NCBI GenBank assembly: GCA_030549775.1 | Contig: CM060181.1 | Coordinates: 57,843,701 to 57,907,700 of the forward strand | Reading direction: 5' to 3' | DNA length: 64,000 nt | Source: Tamarix chinensis | Taxonomy: Eukaryota > Streptophyta > Magnoliopsida > Caryophyllales > Tamaricaceae | In this document: piece by piece, positions 11,711-24,829 of the stretch | How positions within the stretch are numbered: the stretch's first letter is position 1 | Layout of the letters: the number at the start of each line of letters is the position of its first letter | Program-made: the position numbers and the translations under genes | Notes under the pieces: generated by a model | Databases searched by the model: none | Told to the model about the DNA's origin: nothing | Seen by the model: only the letters and a program-made list of their open reading frames with translations

Positions 11711-13168
11711 CACCTTCTTCTTGACTTGTATGATTGGTCATACTTTTGTTGTGTTATTTTTTAAAAATTGGACTAATTATATCAATTAATATTGATTAAA
11801 AACGATAAATATTTATATATTTTTTCAACAGTTTGGATAATTATCAAAGTCTAAGATGCTTCGGGTTTAAGAAATAGTAACGAACATGAATGTTCTTATA
11901 AGTTGGACAAAATATTCAGGGTACTTTTGGAATAAGGGTAAAGAACATAAAAAAAATATAAGGGAAATTATATCCCTTTTTTGTATGTTTGATGTAGATG
12001 AATTTTTATATTGGAGTAAATGAATCATATTGGTGGAGGGAGATTAATCTCCCGTTTAAACCCACGGGTAAAAAAAAGATAAAAACCTTCTTTATTTATA
12101 AACTATCATCGGTATCTCTTGTCTCTCTCTTCATCTGACACTCCTCAACGCAATTCTCTCCTCAACTCCACCTCTCCTCAACTCCACCTCTCCTTGCCCG
12201 CCTCTCATCACCACCTACCTATCTTCATCTGCTTCTCCTCGAAGCTTGCTTCACCAGTGCCTCCTTCAACACATATCTATGAGTTCTATTTCATATTACT
12301 GTAAGTTCTATATAAATCAGGTATTTATCTGTGCGTTGATGTTTTTCCTTTATCGTATAAATGTTAGTTGTCTTTTAGAGATTTGACAAATAATTAATTA
12401 GATTAGAGAAATTATGAAACCCTACTTTTTGCTTTGATATGGGGTAGGAGAAGAGAAATAAAATGACAGATTTGTGGTGTGTAAGCTTTGTTCATTTGTT
12501 TGAGATGAGGCAATGCTTTTTGGTTTTTCAATATGAAAAATCAGAATAAGTTAACAAAACCTAACGTCTGCATCGAGCAATAGCGCTGCACCCACGACTA
12601 TAGGGATTAGCCGATGTGCCTGGCCGACGATTGTAGTAGGATGCTTCACGATGAAAGCAAGGAACTCTATTCTTGTTCAGCTCACCGTAACTAATGTACC
12701 TTAAAGTAGCCAAGATTTGTCAGCTAATTTCAGAGTCAAGAAGAAACTCATCATTGTTGTCACCACCAGTAACAAAGCATTCAACGAGAGTTCCATCACA
12801 TGTAAATCTAGATCGAGTTGTAAGTCAGGCTTCTAAATCGGAACTAGATATATTAACCGTGAGTAGATAAGATGTAAAGATTAAACAAACGGCTAGTATT
12901 AAGAAGCAGAATCTCAAGTTTGCCATTTCTGAGCTTCAATATGACAAGAAGTGAGGAAGAGAAACCCATTTTTCTTTCACTCTCTCTCTCTCTCGCTTGT
13001 GGTTTTTTTCGTGTTTATTGAATTTACTTGCTCCCTTCTATCTGTTATTCTCCGCCTGTGTTGTAGCTGGTGAAATCTGACACAGCATGGTGAGTATGCA
13101 ACATAATTGGGAATGGTTAGTAGGAAGGAGTATTACAAGAAGAAGGGGGTGGGTGTTGTATTTGCATG

Positions 13169-13208
<40 letters not shown>
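13169..13208 (+). repeat. (ATT)n microsatellite
   Basis: A run of ATT units with one ATTAGT interruption. It lies in the 5' part of the PIF/Harbinger element, before the transposase frame. Confidence 0.9.
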
Positions 13209-13995
13209 TGAGTTGTTTGTCTTTTATTGGGAAGCTAGCCCATTCATACTTGTTAACTTGCGGTAGTATAAACTATATAATTGTTAAAATATTGGACCAC
13301 TAGCTAGTAGGTAGCCTTGTTTATTTACATAATGGGAGGGGAAATTGCCTTTTCTCTTTAGCTTGTGGTAGGGTAGACTATTCTGTTTGAAATTATTATA
13401 TTATATAAATATAATAATTTATACAGACAATAATAAGACATTGATTACAAAATAATTTTATTATTAATTACACATAATTAATTCTAGGCATAAGACAATG
13501 GTGGTAGTTCATATTAATTGAATTAAGCAACCATTTTGAATGTATGTTAGTTAAGATATATTGTATGATCAACATATTCTCGGTAATAGGAAGATATATA
13601 GGTGTGTATTTATGATGTGTATGCTCAACTTTTACATCAAAAAAAAAACATAACTATTTCTCATGAATATGGAATGGATAACAACTATTTGTAGTTTGGT
13701 GATCCTTGCTTGGCTTCTGGTCACTGGTACATTCATTTTGTGTGGTATTTTTCTTCTTGATCACAAGTAAGTTTCCAATGCTTGTAGAAAAACATTGGCA
13801 TTATTCCCTCCTCCTCCTACATTTCTTCTTAAAAGTTTAGTTGGTTTATGAATGATGCTTATAATTATTATAAATTGGATCATTCCATATATTGTGGTGA
13901 TTTTTTTGGTAAACCAAATACTATATGCAACCATGGCTCATTTGCTATTGTCAAGGACGAAAATTAATCTTGTGGTGGCATTTTAGTTTATAAGT

Positions 13996-15200
13996 TTGAA
14001 AAATCAACACATGATATTATTATTATTAAGTTATCTACTTGATGTATTAGAATCTATCAAAGAACCCAAGATGATTGTACATTCAGCTAAAAGAACTCTT
14101 AAGCAAGGAATTAAGAATGTGGTTGCATTTCTTAATTATAATGTAAGTTGTATTGATCAACCTATAATGGCTAGGCATACATTCCATGTGTTGGGTGGGT
14201 TGCTTCAAAATGAAGGTGGTTTAAAAGAGTCCAAAAATATGTCAATTGAGGAAAGGGTTGTAATATTTTTGAACATACTAGCACATGATCATAAGCATAG
14301 GATGATTTTGAGAAAATTGAAAAGATCCACTGAAACAATAAGTAGAAATTTTCATCGAGTTCTTAGAGATGTCTTACGTTTGTATATTGTGTTGATGAAG
14401 ACTCTAGAACTAGTGCCAGAACATTCTACAAATGAAAGATGGAGATGGTTTAAGGTAGAATTCAACCTTAATTTATTAATATATATTAGAATATGTGACT
14501 AGGTTTTCATATTGCTAATCATTTATAATTTTAGTCCATCTTGAATCAATAGAATTGTTTAGGAGAATTAGATGGGACATTCATCAAGTTTAGAGTATCA
14601 AATATAGACAAGCCAAGATATTGAATAAGGAAGGGAGAGTTGGCAACTAATGTTCTAGTTGCATGTTCCATTGACATACACTTTACTTATGCCTTACCAG
14701 GGTGGGAAGGTTCTGCCGTAGATGGTAGAATATTGAGAGATGCTATTTGTAGAAGACATCCATTAAGAGTTCCTCATGGTAAGAAAATTAAATTTAGCGT
14801 TGTAAAATTTTTGGCATTTGAAAAGTTAATTATTTTTTTTTGCTTGTACATAGGATATTACTATTTGGTTGATGCAGGGTACACCAATGGTGATGACTTC
14901 CTTTCTCCATATAGGGGTCAACACTATCATCTAAATGAGTGGAGGGATGGGCATCAACCAAACCCTCCACAGGAGTTCTTTAACACGAAACACTTAGCTA
15001 CTAGAAATGTTATTGAGAGGTGCTATGGATTATTAAAAATGTGATGGGCAATTATGTGAAATTCAAGTATTTATGATGTTGGCACTTATGCAAACATTAT
15101 AACTGCATATTGTCTTCTTCATAATCTCATTTGTAGAGAAATGAGGTGGGACCCGATGGAACATTAGTTAGAGTTTGAAATAACAAGTGCTTTCATGAAA
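13996..15200 (+). pseudogene. PIF/Harbinger transposase, catalytic triad present but gene broken
   Basis: Exons 13996-14454, 14553-14778 and 14854 onward join with GT..AG borders. The first carries the N-terminal helix-turn-helix part (SIEERVVIFLNILAHDHKHR). The second has NCLGELDGT, with the first catalytic Asp at 14571-14573. The third has YLVDAGYTN, with the second Asp at 14871-14873, and [12 protein letters not shown], with the Glu at 15015-15017. All three acidic residues survive. A stop directly after LLKM (15042-15044), one before IRKGE and one further on break the frame. These enzymes cut the element out and paste it into TTA/TAA sites. No good start codon is evident, so the first exon may be incomplete. 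Confidence 0.85.
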
Positions 15201-15599
15201 AATATAAATGAAGAAGATAATCTAATTAGTATTGTTGATACCTCACATGTGTAGACTGCCTAGAAATGATATTCCATGTGAGATGTTTAATAATTGGATA
15301 CTTCAAAGGGGTGTTGAGTAGGACATGAATGAGATGATGATTGTTTTGTATACATACATACATACATATATTTTGTAGTATTTAGACATTTACTTTGATG
15401 TAGTATTTTGGGAATCTGGACTTACTATAGTTATGTTGATCTTTTAGAGACTTTTGGATAGTTTTAATTAATGAGATTAATATGATTAGATATATTGCGA
15501 TATTTTAATGATTTATCAAAGTTTATATCATGTTTATATTATATGGTTAATTTCTTATATGTTTTTAATATCGTGAAAAATATATAACAATGAGTACCA

Positions 15600-16647
15600 T
15601 GAGTTTAACCTCAATAAATACTAAAAAAAAAGGTTAGAGGAGGACTTAGAGACATGACAAGGATGAGAAAATGATACAATTTTTGAAAGAGATGTGCCAA
15701 TATGGAAGGTGGAAGGTTGAGGGCGAATTTAAATCTAGATACTTCATTTGGAGAAGCTTTTTACTAAAGCAATACCTGATTCTGAGTTCAAATCCATAAA
15801 TATTGATTTGAGATTGGGCTACTTGAAAAAATGCTTCAATGCATTACTTGAAATTAAGGAGAAAGGGAGTGGTTTTGGATGGAATGAGGAACAAAATATG
15901 GTGATTGGTGATCGAAAACTATTTAATGAATGAGCAAAGGTAATTTCTTATTTCCTTTGTGAATTTTATATTCATCTATCATTTCTTACTATTTCAATTC
16001 AAATTTTGCTTCATTTTCTTTCTCTCATATTTAGATATTAATGTGTATTTGTTTTTGTATTGTTGTATATGGATCATACAAATGTTAATTTCACTTCTTA
16101 TTGTATTTGTGGGATCTATCTTATGCTTTTATTTTGATCGTTGTATAGTCATAGGGATGCATTAAGGTTATACATGAAGTCATTTCCTTTGTTAGATGAT
16201 CTTGAACATATTTTTGCCAAAGATAGGGCTTTTGGTATTAATGTTGCTACTACTGTTGATAGAGTTGAGCTTGATATGTCACATGACTCTATCCTAGAAG
16301 TCATCTAATAAAATGCTCATATGATACATGAGGATGGTGAAAATGATGAAGATGTTGACGATGTATCTACTCAAGAGTTTAACACTAGAGGCAAGAAGAA
16401 GAGATCAAGTGCAATTGTTGGTAGCTAAAAGAAATCAAGAGCTAATAAGGAATTAGAATCTATGCATAGTATCATAAGAGAAACTACGAAGCAAATATCT
16501 ACTAATAACAAGGAGCAGTTTAGGGAGTTGGTGAGTATGTTGGATAGAAGCCCAAGGTCTTACAAAGATGGGTTGTATGAAGAATTATTAGCAGCCCATT
16601 GCATATTTAGAATGGAAGTAATGAAATTGATGAAAAAAATGAATTAA
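15600..16647 (+). pseudogene. PIF/Harbinger second protein, Myb/SANT-like DNA-binding domain
   Basis: The frame around 15655-15930 reads the Myb/SANT-like (Myb_DNA-bind_3) domain: KLFTKAIPDSEFKS, RLGYLKKCFNALLEIK, GSGFGWNEEQNMV. An intron follows. The next exon (about 16150 on) has KSFPLLDDLEHIFAKDRAFG, a segment typical of this family, then an acidic linker, KKKRSS basic residues and a helical tail ending at 16647. In PIF/Harbinger elements this protein helps bring the transposase to the transposon ends in the nucleus. The first domain part has a frameshift near 15730, and stops lie near 16308 and 16426. It is homologous but not functional as it stands. Confidence 0.8.
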
Positions 16648-17274
16648 GACGATGTGCGTAATTTTCATTAATTTAAGGATGAAGATGAGAAATATGATTA
16701 TCTTATGATGTTATTGAATGAATTTTAGGTTATGAAAATGCTTTTATTATGTGTTAGATGGATTGAAGTAATAGTTTTTTTATTAGATGAATTTTATAGA
16801 GTTTTATTATGTGTTAATTGATAATTATTATCTTTTTTTATTTATTGGATATTTAGTATGTGAATTTATTTTAAATGTTGTGTTTTGGGTATTATTACGA
16901 TACATGTTGATTAGTTTCTTTCATAGATTTTTTTAGTTATTCTAATATTTTATTTTGATTTATAGAAATTAAATTAAAAATGTACTACATTTGATGTATG
17001 TAATACAAAATATATTACGAATTTTTTATGTGATTGAAGTAAATTAAGAAAATATATATATTATAATAAATAATTAAAAAAATAATAAAATATTATTCTA
17101 ACATAAGTTATTCCTCTCAAAAAACATAAAGAAAAAAATTCCCTTGAATAATTTACCCTTACATACCAAACAAGAAAGATAAATACATTTCCCCCCTTAA
17201 TCATTATACCCTTAATAATTCCCCCTTTAATCATTCTTCCCTAATCCATTCCCCTCATCCGAAACATATCCTAA

Positions 17275-17600
17275 GTATGATGCTAGTGGAGTGGGCATTG
17301 GGATAATTTTACTGCAAGAAGGAAAACTAATTTCCTTCTTTAGTGAAAAGTGGCTCTAGGGTGAATTATAGCACATATTACAAGGAGTTCTATGCTTTAG
17401 TGAGAGCCCTTGAGCATTAGTCACACTACTTGAGACCATAAAAGTTTGTGCTACACATAGATCACGAGTCATTGAAATACGGCAATGGCCAACACAAGCT
17501 TAATCCATGGTATGCAAGATGGATAGAATTTTTACAATCTTTTTCCTTTGTATCAAAACACAAAAGTGGAAAACACAAATTATAATATTTATGAAGTTAG
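17275..17600 (+). pseudogene. Ty3/gypsy RNase H scrap
   Basis: Directly after the PIF element the plus strand reads a gypsy RNase H: YDASGVGIG, LLQEGK, SFFSEKW, then further on ALVRALEH-like and LHIDHESLKY-like segments with frame changes. It breaks off at about 17600. It belongs to a different gypsy lineage and strand from the nearby LTR. No LTR or neighbouring pol domain is attached. Confidence 0.75.
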
Positions 17601-17619
17601 GTTAGATTGTACGAGTAAT

Positions 17620-17681
17620 AACATAACAACAACAACAACAACAACACAACATTAATAATAATGATGATGATGATGATGATC

Positions 17682-17721
<40 letters not shown>

Positions 17722-17725
17722 GGGT
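17620..17725 (+). repeat. compound microsatellite (AAC)n, (GAT)n, (AAT)n
   Basis: Three trinucleotide runs follow each other. The AAT part lines up in position with the AT-trinucleotide tract found inside every long LTR of this window. It therefore probably belongs to the truncated LTR that follows. Confidence 0.8.
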
Positions 17726-19039
17726 AATACTATTAATATTACTAACATTTATTAACACTTATATATAAAAGGTTTAAGGGTTGGAGAAATTAGAAAACCA
17801 CCTAGGGTTGGTGGTGGGACCGGGGGCGGCGCGTGGCGGCGACGACAACGGTGGTGGAGGAGGAAGAGAGGTGGAAAGATGGGTTTATAGGCTAGAGGAG
17901 AGGGAATGGGGGGTGTGTGAGGTGGTGGAAGGTGTATCAGGTGGAGAGGGGTGGAATGGAGGTGGTGGTGCAGTCGGAAGTGGTGACGTACGATAGCCGG
18001 AGCGGTGGCCGAATGGTGGTGGAAGGTGAAGAAGGGAGAAGGAGAGGGAGGTAGGGAAAGATATGGGTATGGGGAGGTAGAGGAGGCTCCCCTAGTTGTT
18101 TTGGAGGGTAAGGGTGGCATTGATTGTGGCGGAATCGGTGATGAACGACTGTGCGAGGGGCGGCGAGGGGTTAAAGTGGATTGATTGGGTTGGTGGTTTT
18201 GCACGATCGGGGTGGCTTGTGCAGCGCAAATTGAGGGACAAGGAAGGTTTAGTTAGGTAGAGGGTGGTGCAAGGATCGGTTCTGGGGGTGTTTTGGCCGA
18301 CGTCGATCATCGATGGTGGCAGATTATGGGGTTGTTTGGGTAGTGGTGCAATATTAGGATTTATGGGCTGTGAAAATAAAGGCCCGATTATGGGTACCTA
18401 TGGGAATATTTATAGGATGATTGGGGTGGGCAATGACAAAGGGAAGAAGATAAGAAGGGGAAGGTGCAAGGTATGCCGCATGTGGTGGCAGTCAAGGCGG
18501 CACTGCCATGGCAGGGGCGGCAGGGTCAAGGGAAGAAGGAAAGGGAAAGGGGTAGGGTGCTTGGGAGAGGGGAATAGGTCGATTGGGGTCAAAAATGTGA
18601 AAGAAAGCGACGAGAGAGGGAGGGAAGGACGGTGGCAGCGATGTTGGCCGGTGGAGGGCTAGGTTGCAGCTCCTCGGTTTCCGCCCACGCCTCGGGGAAG
18701 AAGAGGGGTCCGGACCGGACGGCTGAGGGAGAAAAAGAAGAAAAGAAAAAAAAGGGACCGGATCGGCCGGGAAGGAAGAAGAAAAAAAGAAGAAGGGGGA
18801 AACGGTGCAGGCTTGGGTCGCATAGGGGAAGAGGGAGCTGGGCTACGCTATGGGCTGGCCGAGGTTGAGGATGGGAAGGAAAATAGGGAAAGAGAGGAAG
18901 AAAAGAAAAAGGGAAAAAGAGGAAGAAAAAGGAAGAAAAGAAAAGAGAAAGAAAGGGAAAAATATGCGGGTTGGGTATTTTAGTTTTTTTGGGTTATTAT
19001 ATTTTTTTATATTTAAAATTAATAATATTTATTATATTA

Positions 19040-19070
<31 letters not shown>

Positions 19071-19303
19071 TAATAATAAAATTCCTTTTTAGATTAATTT
19101 GGCTATTTTGGATAAATTTCCTTAACTTTCACGTTAATTAGTAGAATACCCTAATTTTTCCCTAATTAAATTCTTTATTATTTTCCTCTTGATTTGCCTT
19201 AATTAAATCTCTTAATTTTAATAAAATTGTTTATTTAATTAATTTTTCTAATAAATCCTTATTTTTCCATAATTTCTAGAATTAGAATTTTAGGGTATTT
19301 CAG
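17640..19303 (-). mobile_element. truncated long gypsy LTR, minus orientation
   Basis: After the trinucleotide tract come the phrase CACCTAGGGTTGGTGGTG (also found at about 29039), a GGTGG-rich and then AAGAAAAGG-rich purine region, an AT-rich stretch, and the end TTAGGGTATTTCA at 19303. This order equals the second half of the LTR at 25936-30452. The first half is missing, so the copy is truncated on the left. It ends exactly against the OTU-tail sequence of MULE-1. Several long frames here come from low-complexity purine-rich DNA and are not genes. Confidence 0.8.
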
Positions 19304-19490
19304 AAATGGTGGATCATCCTAACTTTTGGATTCCTCTTTATAATAAAGTACAATGTTGTATTTGTTTTCTTGAGTGTTTATAGGTGAATTATATGTTTAC
19401 CACATAGAGCTCCACCTAAGAGCTCAAAAACTAATCATATTATTACTACCTTAAGTTTCAAAAACTTATCACACTATGTATCAGTATGTT
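19304..19490 (+). pseudogene. OTU-type cysteine protease domain, C-terminal tail (MULE-1)
   Basis: The reading KWW..LTFGFLF..KYNVVFVFLSV.. then APPKSS..TLSF.NLSHYVS parallels the OTU tail of MULE-2 at 56030-56210 (KWWHQPYFGF, YNVKFIFLS, GAPPN, NYVS). OTU domains are cysteine proteases that usually cleave ubiquitin chains. The catalytic Asp/Cys half is absent here because the truncated LTR abuts the left side. One stop lies in the piece. Confidence 0.7.
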
Positions 19491-20772
19491 TTTTAATCAC
19501 ACTAGTTTTGTATATATATTTCATTATACTAGATATTTATAACTCTTATGTCATGATAATTTATATGGGATATAGGTAACCTTGATGGAAAACACAACAT
19601 TATTACCTATATCTAATAAGTGGTATAGGCTTGTTGCTTCCACCATAATTAGATGATATGATCCATATCGTGACCACATTTAGTTGTATCGAAATGAAAT
19701 GGGATTGGTGCCAACCAAGGAGGAGACTTAGGTTGATTTTTTTTGAGGAATGTAATAAGTGCAGTGAAGAACTCAATGCACTTTGTTTGATAGTATTATC
19801 TTAAGTATGTTATTCTAGAACTTTATGCATTAGTCTATGGGTGTGTAATATCAGTTTATAAGAAGAAACTAAGCCCGCCCATGGCTAGGTATACCTCCTT
19901 TGAACCTTTTTCTTTATCAATTCTACCCATCTTCTCTTCTCTTCTTTGAAATAGTAGGAGATAGTGGAACCCGCCCATCAATTCATTATTTATGTCCACT
20001 TCTGTCTTGAAGTATGGAGCTTCACTTGGCCCTTCATCTACTAGTGTAGGATGGACTACTAGATGGGTAAGAGCATGATACCAAGGAAGGTATTTAGCTG
20101 AGGTATTATACTTATATTTGGAGCAATGAAAATGGGAGTTGTAGTTGTGCCCATGGTATGGCCAAGTATTCTAAAAGAATTCACAACTGGATTAATATGC
20201 CTTATACTTCTTAATCATTTTACTCCAACGGAATCTATGTGCTAGAATGATAGAAGGAATAAGGTTGATTTGGTGGTCACAAAATAGTTGGGTAACTCGA
20301 TCTGGCATGTAATGCTCCAAAACATCCATAAAGAGCATGCCGCCTTGTTATGTCAACTCAGATGTTTCATACTTGAATAATAGTCGAACGATAAAATGTA
20401 AACCTATTAATGTATGTAAAACAATATTAATATCCATTATTACAAATAAATACAATTGTCAAATGTTCATATAAAGTATGTCACCCACCCACTGGGCCCT
20501 TTGAGAATCTAGTTATCTCTTGTATTAAATACGCCATTCATGTTTTCAAGGGGAAATGCTTGATGAGACGTATCCTAAATCATCTTTGTAGCATCAGAAG
20601 ATGGATTATGCGTCTGAGAATAACTATTGGTCTTTAGGTTCCAACTCTAAACAAAAGTGGAAATGAGTAGAGTATTGTGATGGTGGAAGTATGTTGAACA
20701 TAGATGCTTCATGCCCGTGGTCTCAACATACTCATACACAATACCCATGCTAGCATCATCGACCAATAGTTT

Positions 20773-23700
20773 TGTAGTACCCCCAAAATTTTAGAACCTA
20801 GAATTTAATAATTAATCCTTATTTGGAATAATTAAACATTTTTTTACTATTATATTAATAATTTTGTTAATGTTAGACTTATAAAAATGGATGTGATAAT
20901 TTAATAATTAAAATAAATATTTTATTATCATACTCTTTTTATTTAAATAAATTTCCAAGCCCACATTTTTCTAAAATTATCCTCTTAAATTAATATTTTA
21001 AATTTTAAGTAAATTAAATTATTAAAATAATTTACCCATTTAAGTAATTAAATACCCTACTTCTAAAAATTATTTTATCTTTATTTTTCACTTTTTTCTT
21101 TTTTCTTTTCCCTTCTCCTTTGCCTTCCTTTTTCCCTTTTCCTCCCTTCTCCCCCTTTAGGTTGCCCTAGCACACTTCCTTCCTTCCCTCACTTCTCATT
21201 CGTCCAGTTTGCATCACCCCCTTCTTTTTTTTCTTTCCTTCCTTTTTTTTCCTCAACTGAGCTAGCCCATCAGCCACCCCCTCTCCCGCATAGGCCGATC
21301 CGCCCTTCTTTTTTTTCTTTTCTTCTTCCCTCACCTGACCGGCCAGCCCCCTCCTTGTTTCTTTCTCTTCTTCTTCTTCTTACTCTCCCACCTACTATCG
21401 ACTATACGCATCTACACCTGCACCTATACCTACACCGGCTAGCCTACCCTCTCCCTCTATCCTCTATCCCTTTCCTTTCCATTTCAATCCCTAACCTCCC
21501 CTACTCACTTGGCCCCTCTCCCTTCCCTTTCTTTCCCCTGCTGCAACAGGCTACACTCTGGAACCCTTGCACCAACTGACATCGTTGACCGATAACCACC
21601 TTTCCTCCCACTCTTTTTTCCTCATCCCCTTATCCTCTTCTCCATTCCTCATCTATAAAATACCCTTTTTCCCTTTTTTCCCTTCTTTTATTTCTACCCA
21701 ACATCCCCTGAAACCATCCTTTGCTGCCCCTTCGGACGTAGCCTTAGTAGCCACCGCGCCTCGCCGCTGTCCAAACCTCCACCCACCCTCTTCCTTGTAC
21801 TACCATCTACCAAACTAGACCCTCTTCGCCTCTAAATCCCCTCTCTCTACCCTCTCTACTCATATAAAGTGGGTAGCTTGAGTTGCCCTTTATACCTTAT
21901 CATTGCCCCTTGCGCAACCCTATGCTGCCTCCTCAGCCACAACCACCACCCCACTACCTCCTTCTCTACCTAGAAATCATTTCCCTACCTCCCCATACCC
22001 TCCCTTTCCTTTTTCTCCCCCTCATTCCTCCTCTTTTCCACTCCTTTGCATTCAACCACTACCACCGCCATGGCACACCACCACCACCACTACAACCCCC
22101 ACTGATCTAGGAACCCTACCACCTTACAACCTCCATTTCCCTTCCCATTTTCCAACCCTAAAATTTTGTCTTTCTAAATCACCACCACCTTGTGTTGTCG
22201 CCGTGCTTTGCTGCTGCCATCGCCGTCCCCTTAGATTCCACCTCCACCCCTGGTTGTTCCCTAACCCTTATTTTACTTAAATGTAATTTATTTTACATAC
22301 TTTATATTATTATCATTATCATTATCATTATTATTAGTATTATTATTAATATTAGTATTAGCATTACTATCATTCTTATTATCATTATTGTTACTATTAT
22401 TAATCTTATTATTATTAACCTATTACTATTATGATTATTACTATCATTATCATTACTATTACTAGTCCTTTTAATAGTATTTAGTTAGAGAATAATAAAA
22501 TAAAAAAGAGTAAGAGGGAAGTTAACATCAGTGTTATGCTCTTATAGGTGAATCAAAACCTTTCCTTAAGGAGGTATAGGATTCGTGCTCCAAGCCCGGT
22601 GTCCTTCTTCGTAAGGATGTGGTTAAGGTAAAATTGTTTGTTTATGTGTTCCTAGGTGTTTTGGTTATTTACTTGTATCATATGTGAGTATGGACTAAAT
22701 ACACATAGTGTAGCTTGTTATGCATGGAGCTAAGGTAAGTGATGCATATATTATGATATGTGTGATATGGGTGATATGACTTATATTTTATGATATGCCC
22801 TATGTGTTATTGTCCTATTATGACATGCATGCTAGGAGGTCATAGGGGTATGACAAAGTTGGGGGAGCTAAAAGAAATAAAGAGGGGGAAGTGATTAGGA
22901 AAAAGTGAGAAAAGCTTTCGTAACTTATGATTCATAGTTGACAAAAATAAAAGGATAAAGAAATAAAATGAAAGGTTGGAGTAAATCTTACATGGGAAGG
23001 TAAGGCTAGCATGGGGTGGTTAGCCTTTTCATGGGGGGTAATGTTTTCATGGGAAAATGTGGTTTAAGGGTTCAGTTTGGTGAGGAAAGAATATTTTGGG
23101 AGATTGGAATCCATGGGTGAAAAATAGTACATGGGTCGGTAGAAGTGTGCATGGGGGACTTAACTAGGGTTTGTGGGAAAACCCTAAGTGGGAGAAGTGT
23201 GTGGAGAGAGAGTTGATGGTGAGTGGTTGGAGTGAGGGTTGAGACTAGGAGGGTGTCATATGAGGGGGGATGAGTCAAGTGGAAAGGAGGGTAGAGTGTG
23301 TGTGGATGAAGGGATGTCATAAAAGAAAGGAGAAGTACTAGGGTTTGGGGTTGCCAACTAGGGTTTTCATGATCACATGTGAAGAATGGGAAGAAAGATT
23401 GTGATGTTGGGTGTTGATTAAGTAGAGTGATGGTTTTGTAAAACAATAAGAGCATGGGCTATTCATAATAATGAGGGGTTAGGGCCACATAGGATAGATT
23501 AGGGTTTCTAAGGGGAAACCCTAGAGGGTGGTGGTGAGCTAAAGTAGAGATATAGGAAAATGGGCGTTGATCCACATGCACTAGAGTTTTGGGTTTTCAT
23601 GCTGAGGAAAGGTGAGGAAGAATTCCTAGAGTCCTAGGGTGTGTAGAGGTCCCGAGATATAGGAGGGTTATTCATGGGAGCTGGAGTGAAAGGGTGAGAA

Positions 23701-24829
23701 TGGAAAGTTCAACGGGGCATACATGTCTAGTAAGAAGGTACTTATTGAATAAGATATGAATAAGACACTAACTATTTAGAGTGAAAGATTATTAAGCCAG
23801 ACCTAGAACAATCCACTAGAAAAAAATAGTGTTTAGGTGCATTATTCCCTAGAGACTGATCACCGACTAATAATAGTGACCAGGTGCAATCTGCCCTAGG
23901 TGTTTTAGTTCCATATGCTATAATAGTGAGGAATCTTGAGTTTAGTAAACCAAACCTTAAATAACACTAATTCATGGGAAAATACTAACCACTTATAGTG
24001 GAATAACACTAATTCATGGGAAAATACTAACCACTTATAGTGGAACACCATGAGAGTTGAGGCCAGACCGATCCACTAGTATAATAGTGGCTAGGAGCAC
24101 TTTGCTTTGGAGACCAATCCACTAGCAAATAATAATGATCAGGAGAGTCTTACCTTGGGTGTTTTCAATCCACTAGCTATAATATTGGGGTTCCTGTACT
24201 CGCATGGACCTAAATTGTGAGTTGTGTGAAAATGGAATTAATGGCCTAAATTCTAATGCTTATGATTAACCAAACTAGCTCACTACATGCATTATCTATC
24301 ATTTATGTTGTATGATCTTAGTCGCATGGTTACCTTACTTAGTACGAATGTACTAATCACACCTTTCATGGGTGCTGCTCATTCCTACACATAGTAGCCC
24401 ATCTTGAGTTTGTGCAGGTAGGAGATGATATCTGTGATGACTTTGATGCCTATGATGCTTTGGGTGGGATTGAGTGATGGACTATTATACTTATCATGGG
24501 TTCTGAGAGGGTGTTATCTAGAATTACCTTTGCCTAACTTTCTTATCATTTATTTCACTATTTTGTTTTCCCTATAGGGGCGTTGTTATACTCTCTTTCA
24601 ATTCTTGTATCAACTCTGAAACTTGTGTACTCTATTTTATTTATAAAATGGAGTTGTTGTGGTTTAATAATTACTCGTATTTATATCTTTAAATTTTCTA
24701 TCCTTATGGTTGGTATGAGATTGGCCGGGGGTCAATCTTGTGCTAATCACTACAGTAGCACCTCTTATTTTGGTCTATGGTTTTCAGCATGAACGAAAAC
24801 TTTCAATTGTGAATTTTAGGGGTGTTACA
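20773..24829 (+). mobile_element. solo long gypsy LTR, plus orientation (4057 bp), in the MULE-1 PMD gene
   Basis: It starts TGTAGTACCCCC and ends GGGGTGTTACA. The order inside is AT-rich lead, a CT-rich kilobase (21080-22260), AT-trinucleotide tract (22290-22480), a G-rich minisatellite-like part, the CCACTA..TAGTGG repeats (23800-24200), and a conserved block with hairpins (24330-24395). This is the reverse of the minus-strand LTRs, so it lies in plus orientation. No internal region or second LTR is present. Flanks are AGTTT (20768-20772) and AGCCT (24830-24834), which fit one 5-bp target duplication with two C-to-T changes. The flanking PMD sequence joins cleanly across it. Confidence 0.8.
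23960..24043 (+). repeat. exact 42-bp tandem duplication inside the solo LTR
   Basis: The units 23960-24001 and 24002-24043 are identical. Each runs from AATAACACTAATTCATGG to CACTTATAGTGG. It is absent from the other LTR copies, so it is a recent local duplication. Confidence 0.9.

Larger units (their letters stand above)
11985..17271 (+). mobile_element. PIF/Harbinger DNA transposon, two-gene type, decayed
   Basis: The plus strand carries both proteins of plant PIF/Harbinger elements in the usual order: a DDE transposase (13996-15200) and a Myb/SANT-like partner (15600-16647). The right end, read inward, is GGATATGTTTCGGATGAGG, preceded outside by TTA, the usual 3-bp target. A similar TATGTTTGATG..GATGAAT lies near 11987 on the left, so I place the left end there. 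The match is imperfect and I cannot confirm a left TTA/TAA, so that border is uncertain by 100 bases or more. The 1.9 kb before the transposase (12060-13990) and the 600 bases after the partner hold no other supported gene. Confidence 0.75.

Noticed and set aside
12119..12304. A small Ser/Leu-rich frame at the start of the PIF element
   Set aside because: Pyrimidine-rich leader sequence with short tandem repeats; not part of either PIF protein.
17752..18868. Several open frames of 70-150 codons on both strands
   Set aside because: They are rich in Gly, Arg, Lys or Pro from simple GGTGG and GAAAAG sequence inside an LTR, and frames are open on both strands at once.
21355..22434. Pro/Leu/His-rich open frames in the CT-rich part
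   Set aside because: Low-complexity pyrimidine sequence of the solo LTR; no domain, and no similar frame in the other copies.
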